A DNA stretch of 64,000 nt, taken from assembly GCF_051020955.1 (NCBI RefSeq), contig NW_027476346.1, positions 226,736 to 290,735 on the forward strand. The letters are read 5' to 3'. The translations under genes were made by a program, and so were the position numbers. Origin of the DNA: Megalopta genalis (Eukaryota > Arthropoda > Insecta > Hymenoptera > Halictidae). This document shows, in pieces, positions 26,856-40,400 of this stretch (the first letter of the stretch is position 1; every line of letters starts with the position of its first letter). A model generated the notes under the pieces. The model saw nothing but the letters and a program-made list of their open reading frames with translations, searched no databases and was not told the DNA's origin.

Positions 26856-28189
26856 GATTTATCTTCAAATCAATGCGAAGTGGAAGGCTTATCTTCAAAT
26901 CCATGGGAATCAAACGGATTAGCTTCAAATACTTGTGATTTACATGATTTAGCTTCACATGCAGGCGAAACAAACGAGTTAGCTTGAAAAATACATGCGA
27001 AACGCATGATTTAGCTTCAAATTCATTCGAAGCACATGGTTTAGCTTAATATTCATGCGAAACAAATGGTTCAGCTTCAAATACTTGCGATATAAGTAAT
27101 ATAGCTTCAAATGCTGGAAAAACAAACGAGTGAGCTTCATATCCAAGCGTAACACATGATTTAACTTCAAATCAATGCGAAGGAGAAGGCTTAGCTTCAA
27201 ATCCATGCGAAACAAATGGTTTAGCTTCAAATACTTGTGATATACATGATTTAGCTTCAACTGCATGCGAAACTAACGAGTTAACTTCAAATCCGTGCGA
27301 AACTCATGATTTAGATTCAGATCAATGCGAAGTAGGAGGCTGATCTTCGAATCCATGTGAAACAAATGGTTTAGCTTCAAATACTTGTGATATACATGAT
27401 TTTGATTCAAATGCAAGCGAAACAAATGAGTTAGCTTCAAATCCATGCGAAACAAACGTGTTAGCTTTAAATCCATGAGAAACACATGATTTAGCATCAA
27501 ATCAATGGGAAATAGAAGGCTTAGCTTCAAATCCATGCGAAACAAATGGTTTAGCTACAAATACTTGTGATATACATGATTGAGCTTCAACTGCATGTGA
27601 AATAAACGAGTTAGCTTCAAATCCAAGCGAAACACATGATTTATCTTCAAATCAATGCGAAGTGGAAGGCTTATCTTCAAATCCATGGGAATCAAACGGA
27701 TTAGCTTCAAATACTTGTGATTTACATGATTTAGCTTCACATGCAGGCGAAACAAACGAGTTAGCTTGAAAAATACATGCGAAACGCATGATTTAGCTTC
27801 AAATTCATTCGAAGCACATGGTTTAGCTTAATATTCATGCGAAACAAATGGTTCAGCTTCAAATACTTGCGATATAAGTAATATAGCTTCAAATGCTGGA
27901 AAAACAAACGAGTGAGTTTCATATCCAAGCGTAACACATGATTTAACTTCAAATCAATGCGAAGGAGAAGGCTTAGCTTCAAATCCATGCGAAACAAATG
28001 GTTTAGCTTCAAATACTTGTGATATACATGATTTAGCTTCAACTGCATGCGAAACTAACGAGTTAACTTCAAATCCGTGCGAAACTCATGATTTAGATTC
28101 AGATCAATGCGAAGTAGGAGGCTGATCTTCGAATCCATGTGAAACAAATGGTTTAGCTTCAAATACTTGTGATATACATGATTTTGTTT
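26822..28189. repeat. 782-bp tandem duplicate pair
   Basis: 26,822-27,407 matches 27,604-28,189 at an offset of 782 bp, which is 26 monomers plus 2. The extra two bases come from a 32-bp monomer, GCTTGAAAAATACATGCGAA, at 26,982 and 27,764. The same 32-bp monomer occurs again near 41,669. The copies differ at a few positions, for example GAGTGAGCTTC against GAGTGAGTTTC near 27,131 and 27,913. Confidence 0.88.
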
Positions 28190-31100
28190 CAACTGCAAGT
28201 GAAACAAATGAGTTAGCTTCAAATCCATGCGAAAGAAACGAGTTACCTTCAAATCAATGCGAAATAGAAGGCTGTTTTTCGACTCCATGCGAAACAAATG
28301 TTTTAGCTTCAAATACTTGTGATATACATGATTCTGCTTCAACTGCATGCGAAACAAATGAGAAAGCTTCAAATCCATGCGAAACAAACGAGTTAGATTC
28401 AAATCCATGCGAAATAGAAGTATGATTTTCGAATCCATGCGAAACAAATGGTTTAGCTTCATATACTTGTGATATACTAGACTTAGCTTCAACTGCATGC
28501 GAAACAAACGTGTTAGCTTTAAATCCATGCGAAACACATGATTTAGCTCGAAATCAATGCGAAGTAGAAGGCTTAGCTCCAAATCCATGAGAATCAAATC
28601 GTTTAGCTTCAAATACTTGTGATATACATGACTTAGCTTCAACAGCATGCAAAACTAACGAGGTAACTTCAAATCCAAGAGAAACACTTGATTTAGCTTC
28701 AAATCAATGCGAAGTGGAAGGCTGATTTTCGAATCCATGCGACACAAATGATTTAGCTTCAAATACTTGTGATATACATGATTTTGATTCAACTGCATGC
28801 GAAACAAATGAGTTAGCTTCATATCCATGCGAAACAAACGAGTTAGCTTCAAATCCATGCGAAACTTATGATTTAGCTTCAAATCAATGCGAAATAGAAG
28901 GCTGATTTTCGAATCCATGCGACACAAATGATTTAGCTTCAAATACTTGCGATATAAGTGATATAGCTTCAAATGCTGGAAAAACAAACGAGTGAGTTTC
29001 ATATCCAAGCGTAACACATGATTTAGCTTCAAATCAATGCGAAGTAGAAGGCTTAGCTTCAAAACCAATGCGAAACAAATGGTTTAGCTTCAAATACTTG
29101 TGATATACATGATTTAGCTTCAACTGCATGCGAAACTAACGAGTCAACTTCAAATCCAAGCGAAACACTTGATTTAGCTTCAGATCAATGCGAGGTAGAA
29201 GGCTTAGCTTCAAAACCAATGCGAAATAAATGGTTTAGCTTCAAATACTTGTGATTTACATGATTGAGCTTCAACTGCATGCGAAACAAACGTTTTAGCT
29301 TTAAATCCACGAGAAACACATGATTTGGCTTCAAATCAATGCTAAGTAGAAGGCTTAGCTTCAACTCCGTGCGAACCGAATGATTTAGCTTCAAATACTT
29401 CCGAACATAAGTGATATAGCTTCAACTGCAGGAGAAACAAATGTGTTTGCTTCAATTCCAAACGAAACACTTGATTTAGCTTCAAATCAATGCGAAGTAG
29501 AAGGCTTAGCTCCAAATACATGCGAATCAAATGGTTTAGCTTCAAATACTTGTGATATACATGATTTAGCTTCAACTGTATGCGAAACTAACGAGTTAAC
29601 TTCAAATCCATGCGAAACTCATGATTTAGCTTCAGATCAATGCGATGTAGAAGGCTGATCTTCGAATCCATGTGAAACAAATGGTTTAGCTTCAAATACT
29701 TGTGATATACATGATTTTGATTCAAATGCAAGCGAAACAAATGAGTTAGCTTCAAATCCATGCGAAACAAACGAGTTAGCTTCAAATACATGCGAAAAAC
29801 ATGATTTAGCTTCAAATTCATTCGAAGCACATGGTTTAGCTTAATATTCATGCGAAACAAATGGTTCAGCTTCAAATACTTGCGATATAAGTAATATAGC
29901 TTCAAATGCTGGAAAAACAAACGAGTGAGCTTCATATCCATGCGTAACACATGATTTAGCTTCAAATCAATGCGAAGTGGAAAACTTATCTTCAAATCCA
30001 TGGGAATCAAATGTATTAGCTTCAAATACTTGTGATATATATGATTTAGCTTCACATGCAGGCGAAACAAACGAGTTAGCTTCAAATACATGCGAAAAAC
30101 GTGATTTAGCTTCAAATTCATTCGAAGCACATGGTTTAGCTTAATATTCATGCGAAACAAATGGTTCAGCTTCAAATACTTGCGATATAAGTAATATAGC
30201 TTCAAATGCTGGAAAAACAAACGAGTGAGCTTCATATCCATGCGTAACACATGATTTAGCTTCAAATCAATGCGAAGTAGAAGGCTTAGCTTCAAAACCA
30301 ATGCGCAACAAATGGTTTAGCTTCAAATACTTGTGATATACATGATTGAGCATCAACAGCATGCGAGACAAACGTGATAGCTTTAAATCCATGACAAACA
30401 CATAATTTGGCTTCAAATCAATGCGAAATAGAAGGCTGATTTTCGAATCCATGCAAAACAAATGGATTATCTTCAAATACTTGTGATATACATGACTTAG
30501 CTTCAACTGCATTCGAAACTAACGAGTTAACTTCAAATCCAAGCGAAACACTTGATTTAGCTTCAAATCAATGCGAAGTGGAAGGCTGATCATCGAATCC
30601 ATGCGAAACAAAAGGTTTAGCTTCAAATACTTGTGATATACATGATTTTGATTCAACTGCATGCGAAACAAACGAGTTAGCTTCATATCCATGCGGAGCG
30701 TATGATTTAGCTTCAAATCAATGCGAAATAGAAGGCTGATATACGAATCCATGCGAAACAAATGGATTAGCTTCAAATGTTTGTGATATACATGATTTAG
30801 CTTCAAATGCAGACGAAACAACCGAGTCAGCTTCAAACCCATGCGAAGCAAACGAGATAGCTTCAATTCCATGCGAAGCGCATGATTTAGGTTCGAATCA
30901 ATGCGATATAGAAGGCTGATTTTCGAATCCATGCGAAACAAATGGTTTCGCTTCAAATACTAGTGATATACATGATTCAGCTTCAACTGCATGCGAAAGA
31001 AACGTGATAGCTTTAAATCCATGCGAAACACATGATTTAGCTCCAAATCAATGTGAAGTAGAAGGCTTAGATTCAACTCCATGCGAACACTAATGATTTA

Positions 31101-32200
31101 CCTTCAAATACTTCCATATAAGTGATATAGCTTCAAATGCAGGAGAAACAAACGAGTGAGCTCCAAATCCAAGCGTAACACATGATTTAGCTTTAAAATC
31201 AATACGAAGTAGAAGGATTATCTTCGAATCCATGCGAAACAAATGGATTTTCTTCAAATATTTGTGATATACATGATTTAGCTTCAAATGCAGGCGAAAC
31301 AAACGAGTTAGCCTCAAATCCATGCGAAACAAACGAGATAGATTCAAATCCATGAGAAATACATGATTTAGCTTGAAATCAATGCGAAGCAGATGGCTGA
31401 TCTTCGAATCCATGCGAATCAAATGGTTTAGCTTCAAATACTTGTGATATACATGATTTAGCTGCAACAGCATGCGAAACAAACGAGTAGCTTCAAATCC
31501 ATGCGAAACACATGATTTAGCTTCAAATTCATGCGAAATACATAGATTAGATTAATATTCATGCGATACAAATGGTTCAGCTTCAAATACTTGTGATATG
31601 CCTGATTTATCCTCAACTGCATGTGAAACAAACGAGTTAGCTTCAAATTCAAGCGAAACACATGACTGAGCATCAAATCAACGCGAAGTGGAATGCTTAT
31701 CTTCGAATCCATGCAAAACAAATGGTTCAGCTTCAAATACTTGTAGTATACATTATTTAGCTTCAACTGCATTCGAAACAAACGAGTTTTCTTCAAATCC
31801 AAGCGAATCACATGATTCAGCTTCAAATCAATGCGAAGTAGAAGTCTCAGTTTCAAATGCATGCCAATCAAATGGTTTTGCTTCAAATACTTGTGATATA
31901 CATGATTTAGCGTCAACTGCATGCGATACAAACGAGTTAGCTTCAAATCCAAGCGAAACACATGATTATGCTTCCAATTAATGCGAAGTAGAAGGCTTAG
32001 ATTCAAATCCATGCGAATCAAATGGTTTAACTTGAAATACTTGTGATATACATGATTTTGCTTCAACTGCATGCGAAACAAACGAGTTAGCTTCAAATCC
32101 AAGCGAAACACATGATTTAGTTTCAAATCAATTCGAAGTAGAAGGCTTATCTTCAATTCCATGCGAAACAAATGGTATAGCTTCAACTACTTGTGATATA
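28190..32200. repeat. Second-family (hexamer-type) monomers
   Basis: Most of this stretch carries the GGCTGATTTTCGAATCC or GGCTGATCTTCGAATCC junction typical of the 180-bp family, for example near 28,420, 28,720, 28,900, 30,440, 30,740 and 30,920. Several 31-bp monomers (CAAAACCAATGCGAAACAAA) shift the register. A segment with GGAAAAACAAACGAGTGAG is repeated at about 29,910 and 30,210 (300-bp spacing). From about 31,500 the pentamer type returns. No other feature is seen. Confidence 0.8.
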
Positions 32201-33721
32201 CATGATTTAGCTTCAAATGCAGGCGAAACAAAGGAGTTAGCTTCAAATCCAAGTGAAACACATGATTTAGCTTCAAATCAATGAGAAGTGGAAGGCTTAG
32301 CTTGAATTACACGCGAAACAGATGGTTTAGCTTCAAATTCTTGTTTTATACATCATTTAGCTTCAACTGCTTACGAAACAAACGAGATAGCTTCAAATTC
32401 ATGCGAAACACATAATTTAGATTCAAATTCATTCGAAACACATGGTTTAGCTTAATATTCATTCAAAACAAATGGTTCAGCTCCAAATACTTGTGATATA
32501 CATGATTTAGCATCAACTGCATCCGAAACAAACGAGTTAGCTTCAAATCCAAGAGAAACACATGATTTAGCTTCAAATCAATGCGAAGTAGAAGGCATAG
32601 CTTCAAATCCATGCGAATCAAATGCTTTAGCTTCAAATACTTGTGTTATACATGATTTAGCTTCAACTGCTTCGAAACAAACGAATTAGCTTCAAATCCA
32701 AGAAAAACACATGATTTAGTTTCAAATCAAAGCGAAGTAGAAGGCTTAGCTTCAAATCCACGCGAAACATATGGTTCAGCTCCAAATACTTGTGATATAC
32801 ATGATTTAGCTTCAACTGTATGCAATAAAAACGAGGTAGCTTCAAATCCAAGCGAAACACATGATTTAGCTTCAAATCAACGAGAAGTGGAAGGCTTATC
32901 TGCAAATCCGCGCGAAACAGATGGTTTAGCTTCAAATTCTTGTTTTATACATGATTTAGCTACAACTGCATACATAACAAACGAGATTGCTTCAAATCCA
33001 TGCGAAACACAATATTTAGATACTAATTCATTCGAAACACATGGTTTAGCTTAATATTCATGCGAAACAAATGGTTCAGCTCCAAATACATGTGATATAC
33101 TTGATTTAGCCTCAACTGCATGCTATACAAACGATTAGCTTCAAATCCATGCGAAACACATGATTTAGCTTCAAATCAATGAGAAGTGGAAGGCTTAGCT
33201 TGAAATTCACGCGAAACAGATGGTTTAGCTTCAAATTCTTGTTTTATACATGATTTAGCTTCAACTGCTTACGAAACAAACGAGATAGCTTCAAATCCAT
33301 GCGAAACACATAATTTAGATTCAAATTCATACGAAACACATGGTTTAGCTTAATATTTATGCGAAACAAATGGTTCAGCTCCAAATACATGTGATATACT
33401 TGACTCAGCTTCAACTGCATGCTATACAAACGACTAGCTTCAAATCCATGCGAAACACATGATTTAGCTTCAAATCAATGAGAAGTGGAAGGCTTAGCTT
33501 GAAATTCACGCGAAACAGATGGTTTAGCTTCAAATTCTTGTTTTATACATGATCTAGCTTCAACTGCTTACGAAACAAACGAGATAGCTTCAAATTCATG
33601 CGAAACACATAATTTAGATTCAAATTCATTCGAAACACATGGTTTAGCTTAATATTCATGCAAAACAAATGGTTCAGCTCCAAATACTTGTGATATACAT
33701 GATTTAGCATCAACTGCATGT
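32201..33721. repeat. Third monomer mix with a ~299-bp tandem period
   Basis: Monomers here include GCTTGAAATTCACGCGAAAC followed by one with ATTCTTGTTTTATACATGAT. The junction TAGCTTCAAATCCATGCGAA with an upstream 29-bp monomer falls at 33,138 and 33,437, an offset of 299 bp, and a similar junction recurs near 34,474 and 36,336. The period is ten monomers minus one base. Confidence 0.82.
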
Positions 33722-35583
33722 GAAACAAACGAGTTAGCTTCAAATCCAAGAGAAACACATGATTTAGCTTCAAATCAATGCGAAGTAGAAGGCATAGCTT
33801 CAAATCGATGCGAAACAAATAGTTTAGCTTCAAATACTTGTGATATACTCGATTGAACGAAAGAAACGTGTTAGCTTTAAATCCAAGCGAAACACATGAT
33901 TTAGCTCCAAATCAATGCGAAGTAGAATGCTTAGCATCAAATCCATGCGACACAAATGATTTAGCTTCAAATACTTCCCATATAAGTGATATAGCTTCAA
34001 ATGCAGGAGAAACAAACGAGTGAGCTTGAAATCCAAGCGTAACACATCATTTAGCTTCAAATCAATGCGAAGTAGAAGGCTTAGATTCAACTCCATGCGA
34101 AACAAACGGTTTAGCTTCAAATACTTCTGATATACATGATTGGGCTTCAACTGCATGCGAAACAAACGAGTTAGCTTCAAATCCAAGCGAAACACTTGAT
34201 TTTGCTTCACATCAATGCTAAGTAGATGGCTTATCTTCAAATCCATGCGAATCAAATGGTTTAGCTTCAAATACATGTGATATACATGATTTATCTTCAT
34301 ACGCAGGCGAAACAAACGAGTTAGCTTCAAATACTTGCGAAACACATGATTTAGCTTCAAATTCATTCGAATCACATGGTTTAGCTTAATATTCATGCGA
34401 AACAAATGGTTCAGCTGCAAATACATGTGATATACTTGATTTAGCCTCAACTGCATGCTATACAAAGGATTAGCTTCAAATCCATGCGAAACACATGATT
34501 TAGCTTCAAATCAATGAGAAGTGGAAGGCTTAGCTTGAAATTCACGCGAAACAGATGGTTTAGCTTCAAATTCTTGTTTTATACATGATTTAGCTTCAAC
34601 TGCATCGAAACAAACGAATTAGCTTCAAATCCAAGAAAAACACATGATTTAGTTTCAAATCAAAGCGAAGTAGAAGGCTTAGCTTCAAATCCACGCGAAA
34701 CAAATGGTTCAGCTCCAAATACATGCGATGTACATGATTTAGCATCAACTGCATCCGAAACAAACGAGTTAGATTCAAATCCAAGAGAAACACATGATTT
34801 AACTTCAAATCAATGCGAAGTAGAAGGCATAGCTTCAAATCCATGCGAAACGAATGATTTAGTTTCAAATACTTGCAAATATAAGTGATATAGCTTCATA
34901 TGATGGCGAAGCTATCGAGTTAGCTTCAACTCCATGCGAAACACATGATTCAGCTTCAAATCAATGCGAAGTTGAAGGCTTAGCTCCAAATCCATGCGAA
35001 TCAAATGGTTTAGCTACAAATACTTGTGATATACATGATTTATATTCAACTGCATCGAAACAAAAGAATTAGCTTCAAATCCAACCGAAACACATGATTT
35101 AGCTTCAAATCAATGCGTTGTAGAAGGCATAGCTTCAAATCCATGCGAATCAAATGGTTTAGGTTCAAATCCATGCGAAACTCATGATTTAGCTTCAAAT
35201 CAATGCGAAATGGAAGGCCGATTTTCGAATCCATGTGAAACAAATAGTTTAGCTTCAAATACTTGTGATATACTCGATTGAACGAAAGAAACGTGTTAGC
35301 TTTAAATCCATGCGAAACACATGATTTAGCTCCAAATCAATGCGAAGTAGAATGCTTAGCATCAAATCCATGCGACGCAAATGATGTAGCTTCAAATACT
35401 TCCCATATAAGTGATATAGCTTCAAATGCAGGAGAAACAAACGAGTGAGCTTCAAATCCAAGCGTAACACATGATTTAGCTTCAAATCAATGCGAAGTAG
35501 AAGGCTTAGATTCAACTCCATGCGAAACAAACGGTTTAGCTTCAAATACTTGTGATATACATGATTGGACTTCAACTGCATGC
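33722..35583. repeat. 1,862-bp tandem duplication, copy 1
   Basis: This block recurs immediately downstream at 35,584 to about 37,472 at an offset of 1,862 bp. Reading both copies side by side I saw almost no differences; one is TAGCTACAAATAC near 35,011 against TAGCTTCAAATAC near 36,873. It contains two copies of a 17-bp truncated monomer (33,857 and 35,282), a 31-bp monomer at 34,871 and two 29-bp monomers (ACTGCATCGAAACAAA). Confidence 0.93.
33857..33873. repeat. 17-bp truncated monomer (four copies)
   Basis: After ATACTCGATTGA the next monomer starts directly with ACGAAAGAAACGTGTTA, lacking about 13 bases of a normal A-type monomer. It is found at 33,857, 35,282, 35,719 and 37,144. The first and second pairs of sites are 1,425 bp apart within each 1,862-bp copy. 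A full-length relative (GCGAAAGAAACGTGATAG) lies near 30,994. Confidence 0.88.
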
Positions 35584-37472
35584 GAAACAAACGAGTTAGC
35601 TTCAAATCCAAGAGAAACACATGATTTAGCTTCAAATCAATGCGAAGTAGAAGGCATAGCTTCAAATCGATGCGAAACAAATAGTTTAGCTTCAAATACT
35701 TGTGATATACTCGATTGAACGAAAGAAACGTGTTAGCTTTAAATCCAAGCGAAACACATGATTTAGCTCCAAATCAATGCGAAGTAGAATGCTTAGCATC
35801 AAATCCATGCGACACAAATGATTTAGCTTCAAATACTTCCCATATAAGTGATATAGCTTCAAATGCAGGAGAAACAAACGAGTGAGCTTGAAATCCAAGC
35901 GTAACACATCATTTAGCTTCAAATCAATGCGAAGTAGAAGGCTTAGATTCAACTCCATGCGAAACAAACGGTTTAGCTTCAAATACTTCTGATATACATG
36001 ATTGGGCTTCAACTGCATGCGAAACAAACGAGTTAGCTTCAAATCCAAGCGAAACACTTGATTTTGCTTCACATCAATGCTAAGTAGATGGCTTATCTTC
36101 AAATCCATGCGAATCAAATGGTTTAGCTTCAAATACATGTGATATACATGATTTATCTTCATACGCAGGCGAAACAAACGAGTTAGCTTCAAATACTTGC
36201 GAAACACATGATTTAGCTTCAAATTCATTCGAATCACATGGTTTAGCTTAATATTCATGCGAAACAAATGGTTCAGCTGCAAATACATGTGATATACTTG
36301 ATTTAGCCTCAACTGCATGCTATACAAAGGATTAGCTTCAAATCCATGCGAAACACATGATTTAGCTTCAAATCAATGAGAAGTGGAAGGCTTAGCTTGA
36401 AATTCACGCGAAACAGATGGTTTAGCTTCAAATTCTTGTTTTATACATGATTTAGCTTCAACTGCATCGAAACAAACGAATTAGCTTCAAATCCAAGAAA
36501 AACACATGATTTAGTTTCAAATCAAAGCGAAGTAGAAGGCTTAGCTTCAAATCCACGCGAAACAAATGGTTCAGCTCCAAATACATGCGATGTACATGAT
36601 TTAGCATCAACTGCATCCGAAACAAACGAGTTAGATTCAAATCCAAGAGAAACACATGATTTAACTTCAAATCAATGCGAAGTAGAAGGCATAGCTTCAA
36701 ATCCATGCGAAACGAATGATTTAGTTTCAAATACTTGCAAATATAAGTGATATAGCTTCATATGATGGCGAAGCTATCGAGTTAGCTTCAACTCCATGCG
36801 AAACACATGATTCAGCTTCAAATCAATGCGAAGTTGAAGGCTTAGCTCCAAATCCATGCGAATCAAATGGTTTAGCTTCAAATACTTGTGATATACATGA
36901 TTTATATTCAACTGCATCGAAACAAAAGAATTAGCTTCAAATCCAACCGAAACACATGATTTAGCTTCAAATCAATGCGTTGTAGAAGGCATAGCTTCAA
37001 ATCCATGCGAATCAAATGGTTTAGGTTCAAATCCATGCGAAACTCATGATTTAGCTTCAAATCAATGCGAAATGGAAGGCCGATTTTCGAATCCATGTGA
37101 AACAAATAGTTTAGCTTCAAATACTTGTGATATACTCGATTGAACGAAAGAAACGTGTTAGCTTTAAATCCATGCGAAACACATGATTTAGCTCCAAATC
37201 AATGCGAAGTAGAATGCTTAGCATCAAATCCATGCGACGCAAATGATGTAGCTTCAAATACTTCCCATATAAGTGATATAGCTTCAAATGCAGGAGAAAC
37301 AAACGAGTGAGCTTCAAATCCAAGCGTAACACATGATTTAGCTTCAAATCAATGCGAAGTAGAAGGCTTAGATTCAACTCCATGCGAAACAAACGGTTTA
37401 GCTTCAAATACTTGTGATATACATGATTGGACTTCAACTGCATGCGAAACAAACGAGTTAGCTTCAAATCCA
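35584..37472. repeat. 1,862-bp tandem duplication, copy 2
   Basis: This is the near-identical counterpart of 33,722-35,583. The truncated monomers lie at 35,719 and 37,144 and the 31-bp monomer at 36,733. The match ends near 37,472, where this copy reads CCAAGCGAAACACTTGATTT and the upstream copy reads CCAAGAGAAACACATGATTT. Confidence 0.92.
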
Positions 37473-40400
37473 AGCGAAACACTTGATTTTGCTTCACATC
37501 AATGCAAAGTAGATGGCTTATCTTCAAATCCATGCGAATCAAATGGTTTAGCTTCAAATACATGTGATATACATGATTTAGCTTCGCACGCAGGCGAAAC
37601 AAACGAGTTAGCTTCAAATACTTGCGAAACACATGATTTAGCTTCAAATTCATTCGAATCACATGGTTTAGCTTAATATTCATGCGAAACAAATGGTTCA
37701 GCTGCAAATACTTGTGATATACATGATTTAGCTTCAACTGCATGCGAAACAAACGTGTTAGATTTAAATCCATGAGAAACACATGGTTTATCTTCAAATC
37801 AATGCGATGTGGATGGTTTGGCTTCAACTCCATTCGAAACGAATGATTTAGCTTCAAATACTTGCGAACATAAGTGATATAGCTTCAACTGCATGAGAAA
37901 CAAATGTGTTGCTTCAAATCCAAACGAAACACTCGATTTAGCTTCAAATCAATGCGAAGTAGAAGGTTTAGCTCCAAATACATGCGAATCAAATGGTTTA
38001 GCTTCAAATCCTTATTATATACATGATTGAGCTTCAACTGCATGCGAAACAAACGTGTTAGCTTTAAATCCATGAGAAACACATGATTTATCTTCAAATC
38101 AATGCGATGTGGAAGGCTTGGCTTCAACTCCATGCGAAATGAATGATTTAGCTTCAAATACTTGCGAGCATAAGTGATATAGCTTCAACTGCATGCGAAA
38201 CAAACGAGTTTTCTTCAAATCCAAACGAAACACTTGATTTAGCTTCAAATCAATGCGAAGTAGAAGGCTTAGCTTCAACTCCGTGCGAAACGAATGATTT
38301 AGCTTCAAATACTTGCGAACATAAGTGATATAGCTTCAACTGCATGAGAAACAAATGTGTTGCTTCAAATCCAAACGAAACACTCGATTTAGCTTCAAAT
38401 CAATGCGAAGTAGAAGGTTTAGCTCCAAATACATGCGAATCAAATGGTTTAGCTTCAAATACTTGTGATATACAAGATTTAGCTTCAACTGCATGCGAAA
38501 CAAATGAGTTAGCTTCATATCCATGCGAAACAAACGAGTTAGCTTCAAATCCATGCGAAACTCATGATTTAGCTTCAAATCAATGCGAAATAGAAGTCTG
38601 ATTTTCGAATCCATGCGAAACAAATGGTTTAGCTTCAAATATTTGTGATATACATGATTGAGCTTCAACTGCATGCGAAACAAACGTGTTAGCTTTAAAT
38701 CCATGAGAAACACATGATTTGGCTTCAAATCAATGCGAAATAGAAGGCTGATTTTCGAATCCATGCAAAACAAATGGATTACCTTCAAATACTTGTGATA
38801 TACATGACTTAGCTTCAACTGCATGCGAAACAAACGTGTTAGCTTTAAATCAATGCGAAACACATGATTTAGCTCGAAATCAATGCGAAGTAGAAGGCTT
38901 AGCTCCAAATCCTTGAGAATCAAATGGTTTAGCATCAAATACTTGTGATATACATGACTTAGCTTCAACAGCATTCGAAACTAACGAGTTAACTTCAAAT
39001 CCAAGCGAAACACTTGATTTAGCTTCAAATCAATGCGAAGTGGAAGGCTGATCATCGAATCCATGCGAAACAAAAGGTTTAGCTTCAAATACTTGTGATA
39101 TACATGATTTTGATTCAACTGCATGCGAAACAAACGAGTTAGCTTTAAATCCATGCGAAACACATGATTTAGCTCCAAATCAATGCGAAGTAGAAGGCTT
39201 AGCATCAAATCCATGCGAAACGAATGATTTAGCTACAAATACTTGCGAACATTAGTGATATAGCTTCGACTGCATGCGAAACAAACGAGTTTGCTTCAAA
39301 TCCAAAGGAAACACTTGATTTAGCTTCAAATCAATGCGAAGTAGAAGGTGTAGCTCCAAATACATGCGAATCAAATGGTTTAGCTTCAAATCCTTGTTAT
39401 ATACATGATTGAGCTTCAACTGCATGCGAAACAAACGAGTTAGCTTTAAATCCATGCGAAACACATGATTTAGCTCCAAATCAATGCGAAGTAGAAGGCT
39501 TAGCATCAAATCCATGCGAAACGAATGATTTAGCTTCAAATACTTGCGAGCATAAGTGATATAGCTACAACTGCATGCGAAACAAACGAGTTTTCTTCAA
39601 ATCCAAACGAAACACTTGATTTAGCTTCAAATCAATGCGAAGTAGAAGGCTTAGCTTCAACTCCGTGCGAAACGAATGATTTAGCTTCAAATACTTGCGA
39701 ACATAAGTGATATAGCTTCAACTGCATGAGAAACAAATTTGTTGCTTCAAATCCAAACGAAACACTCGATTTAGCTTCAAATCAATGCGAAGTAGAAGGT
39801 TTAGCTCCAAATACATGCGAATCAAATGGTTTAGCTTCAAATACTTGTGATATACAAGATTTAGCTTCAACTGCATGCGAAACAAATGAGTTAGCTTCAT
39901 ATCCATGCGAAACAAACGAGTTAGCTTCAAATCCATGCGAAACTCACGATTTAGCTTCAAATCAATGCGAAATAGAAGTCTGATTTTCGAATCCATGCGA
40001 AACAAATGGTTTAGCTTCAAATACTTGTGATATACATGATTTAGATTCAACTATATGCGAAACAAACGTGTTAGCACCAAATCAATGCGAAGTAGAAGGC
40101 TTATCTTCAAATCCATGGGAATCAAATGTATTAGCTTCAAATACTTGTGATATACATGATTTAGCTTCACATGCAGGCGAAACAAACGAGTTAGCTTCAA
40201 ATACATGCGAAAAACGTGATTTAGCTTCAAATTCATTCGAAGCACATGGTTTAGCTTAATATTCATGTGAAACAAATGGTTCAGCTTCAAATACTTGCGA
40301 TATAAGTAATATAGCTTCAAATGCTGGAAAAACAAACGAGTGAGCTTCATATTCATGCGTAACACATGATACAGCTTCAAATCAATGCGAAGTAGAAGGC

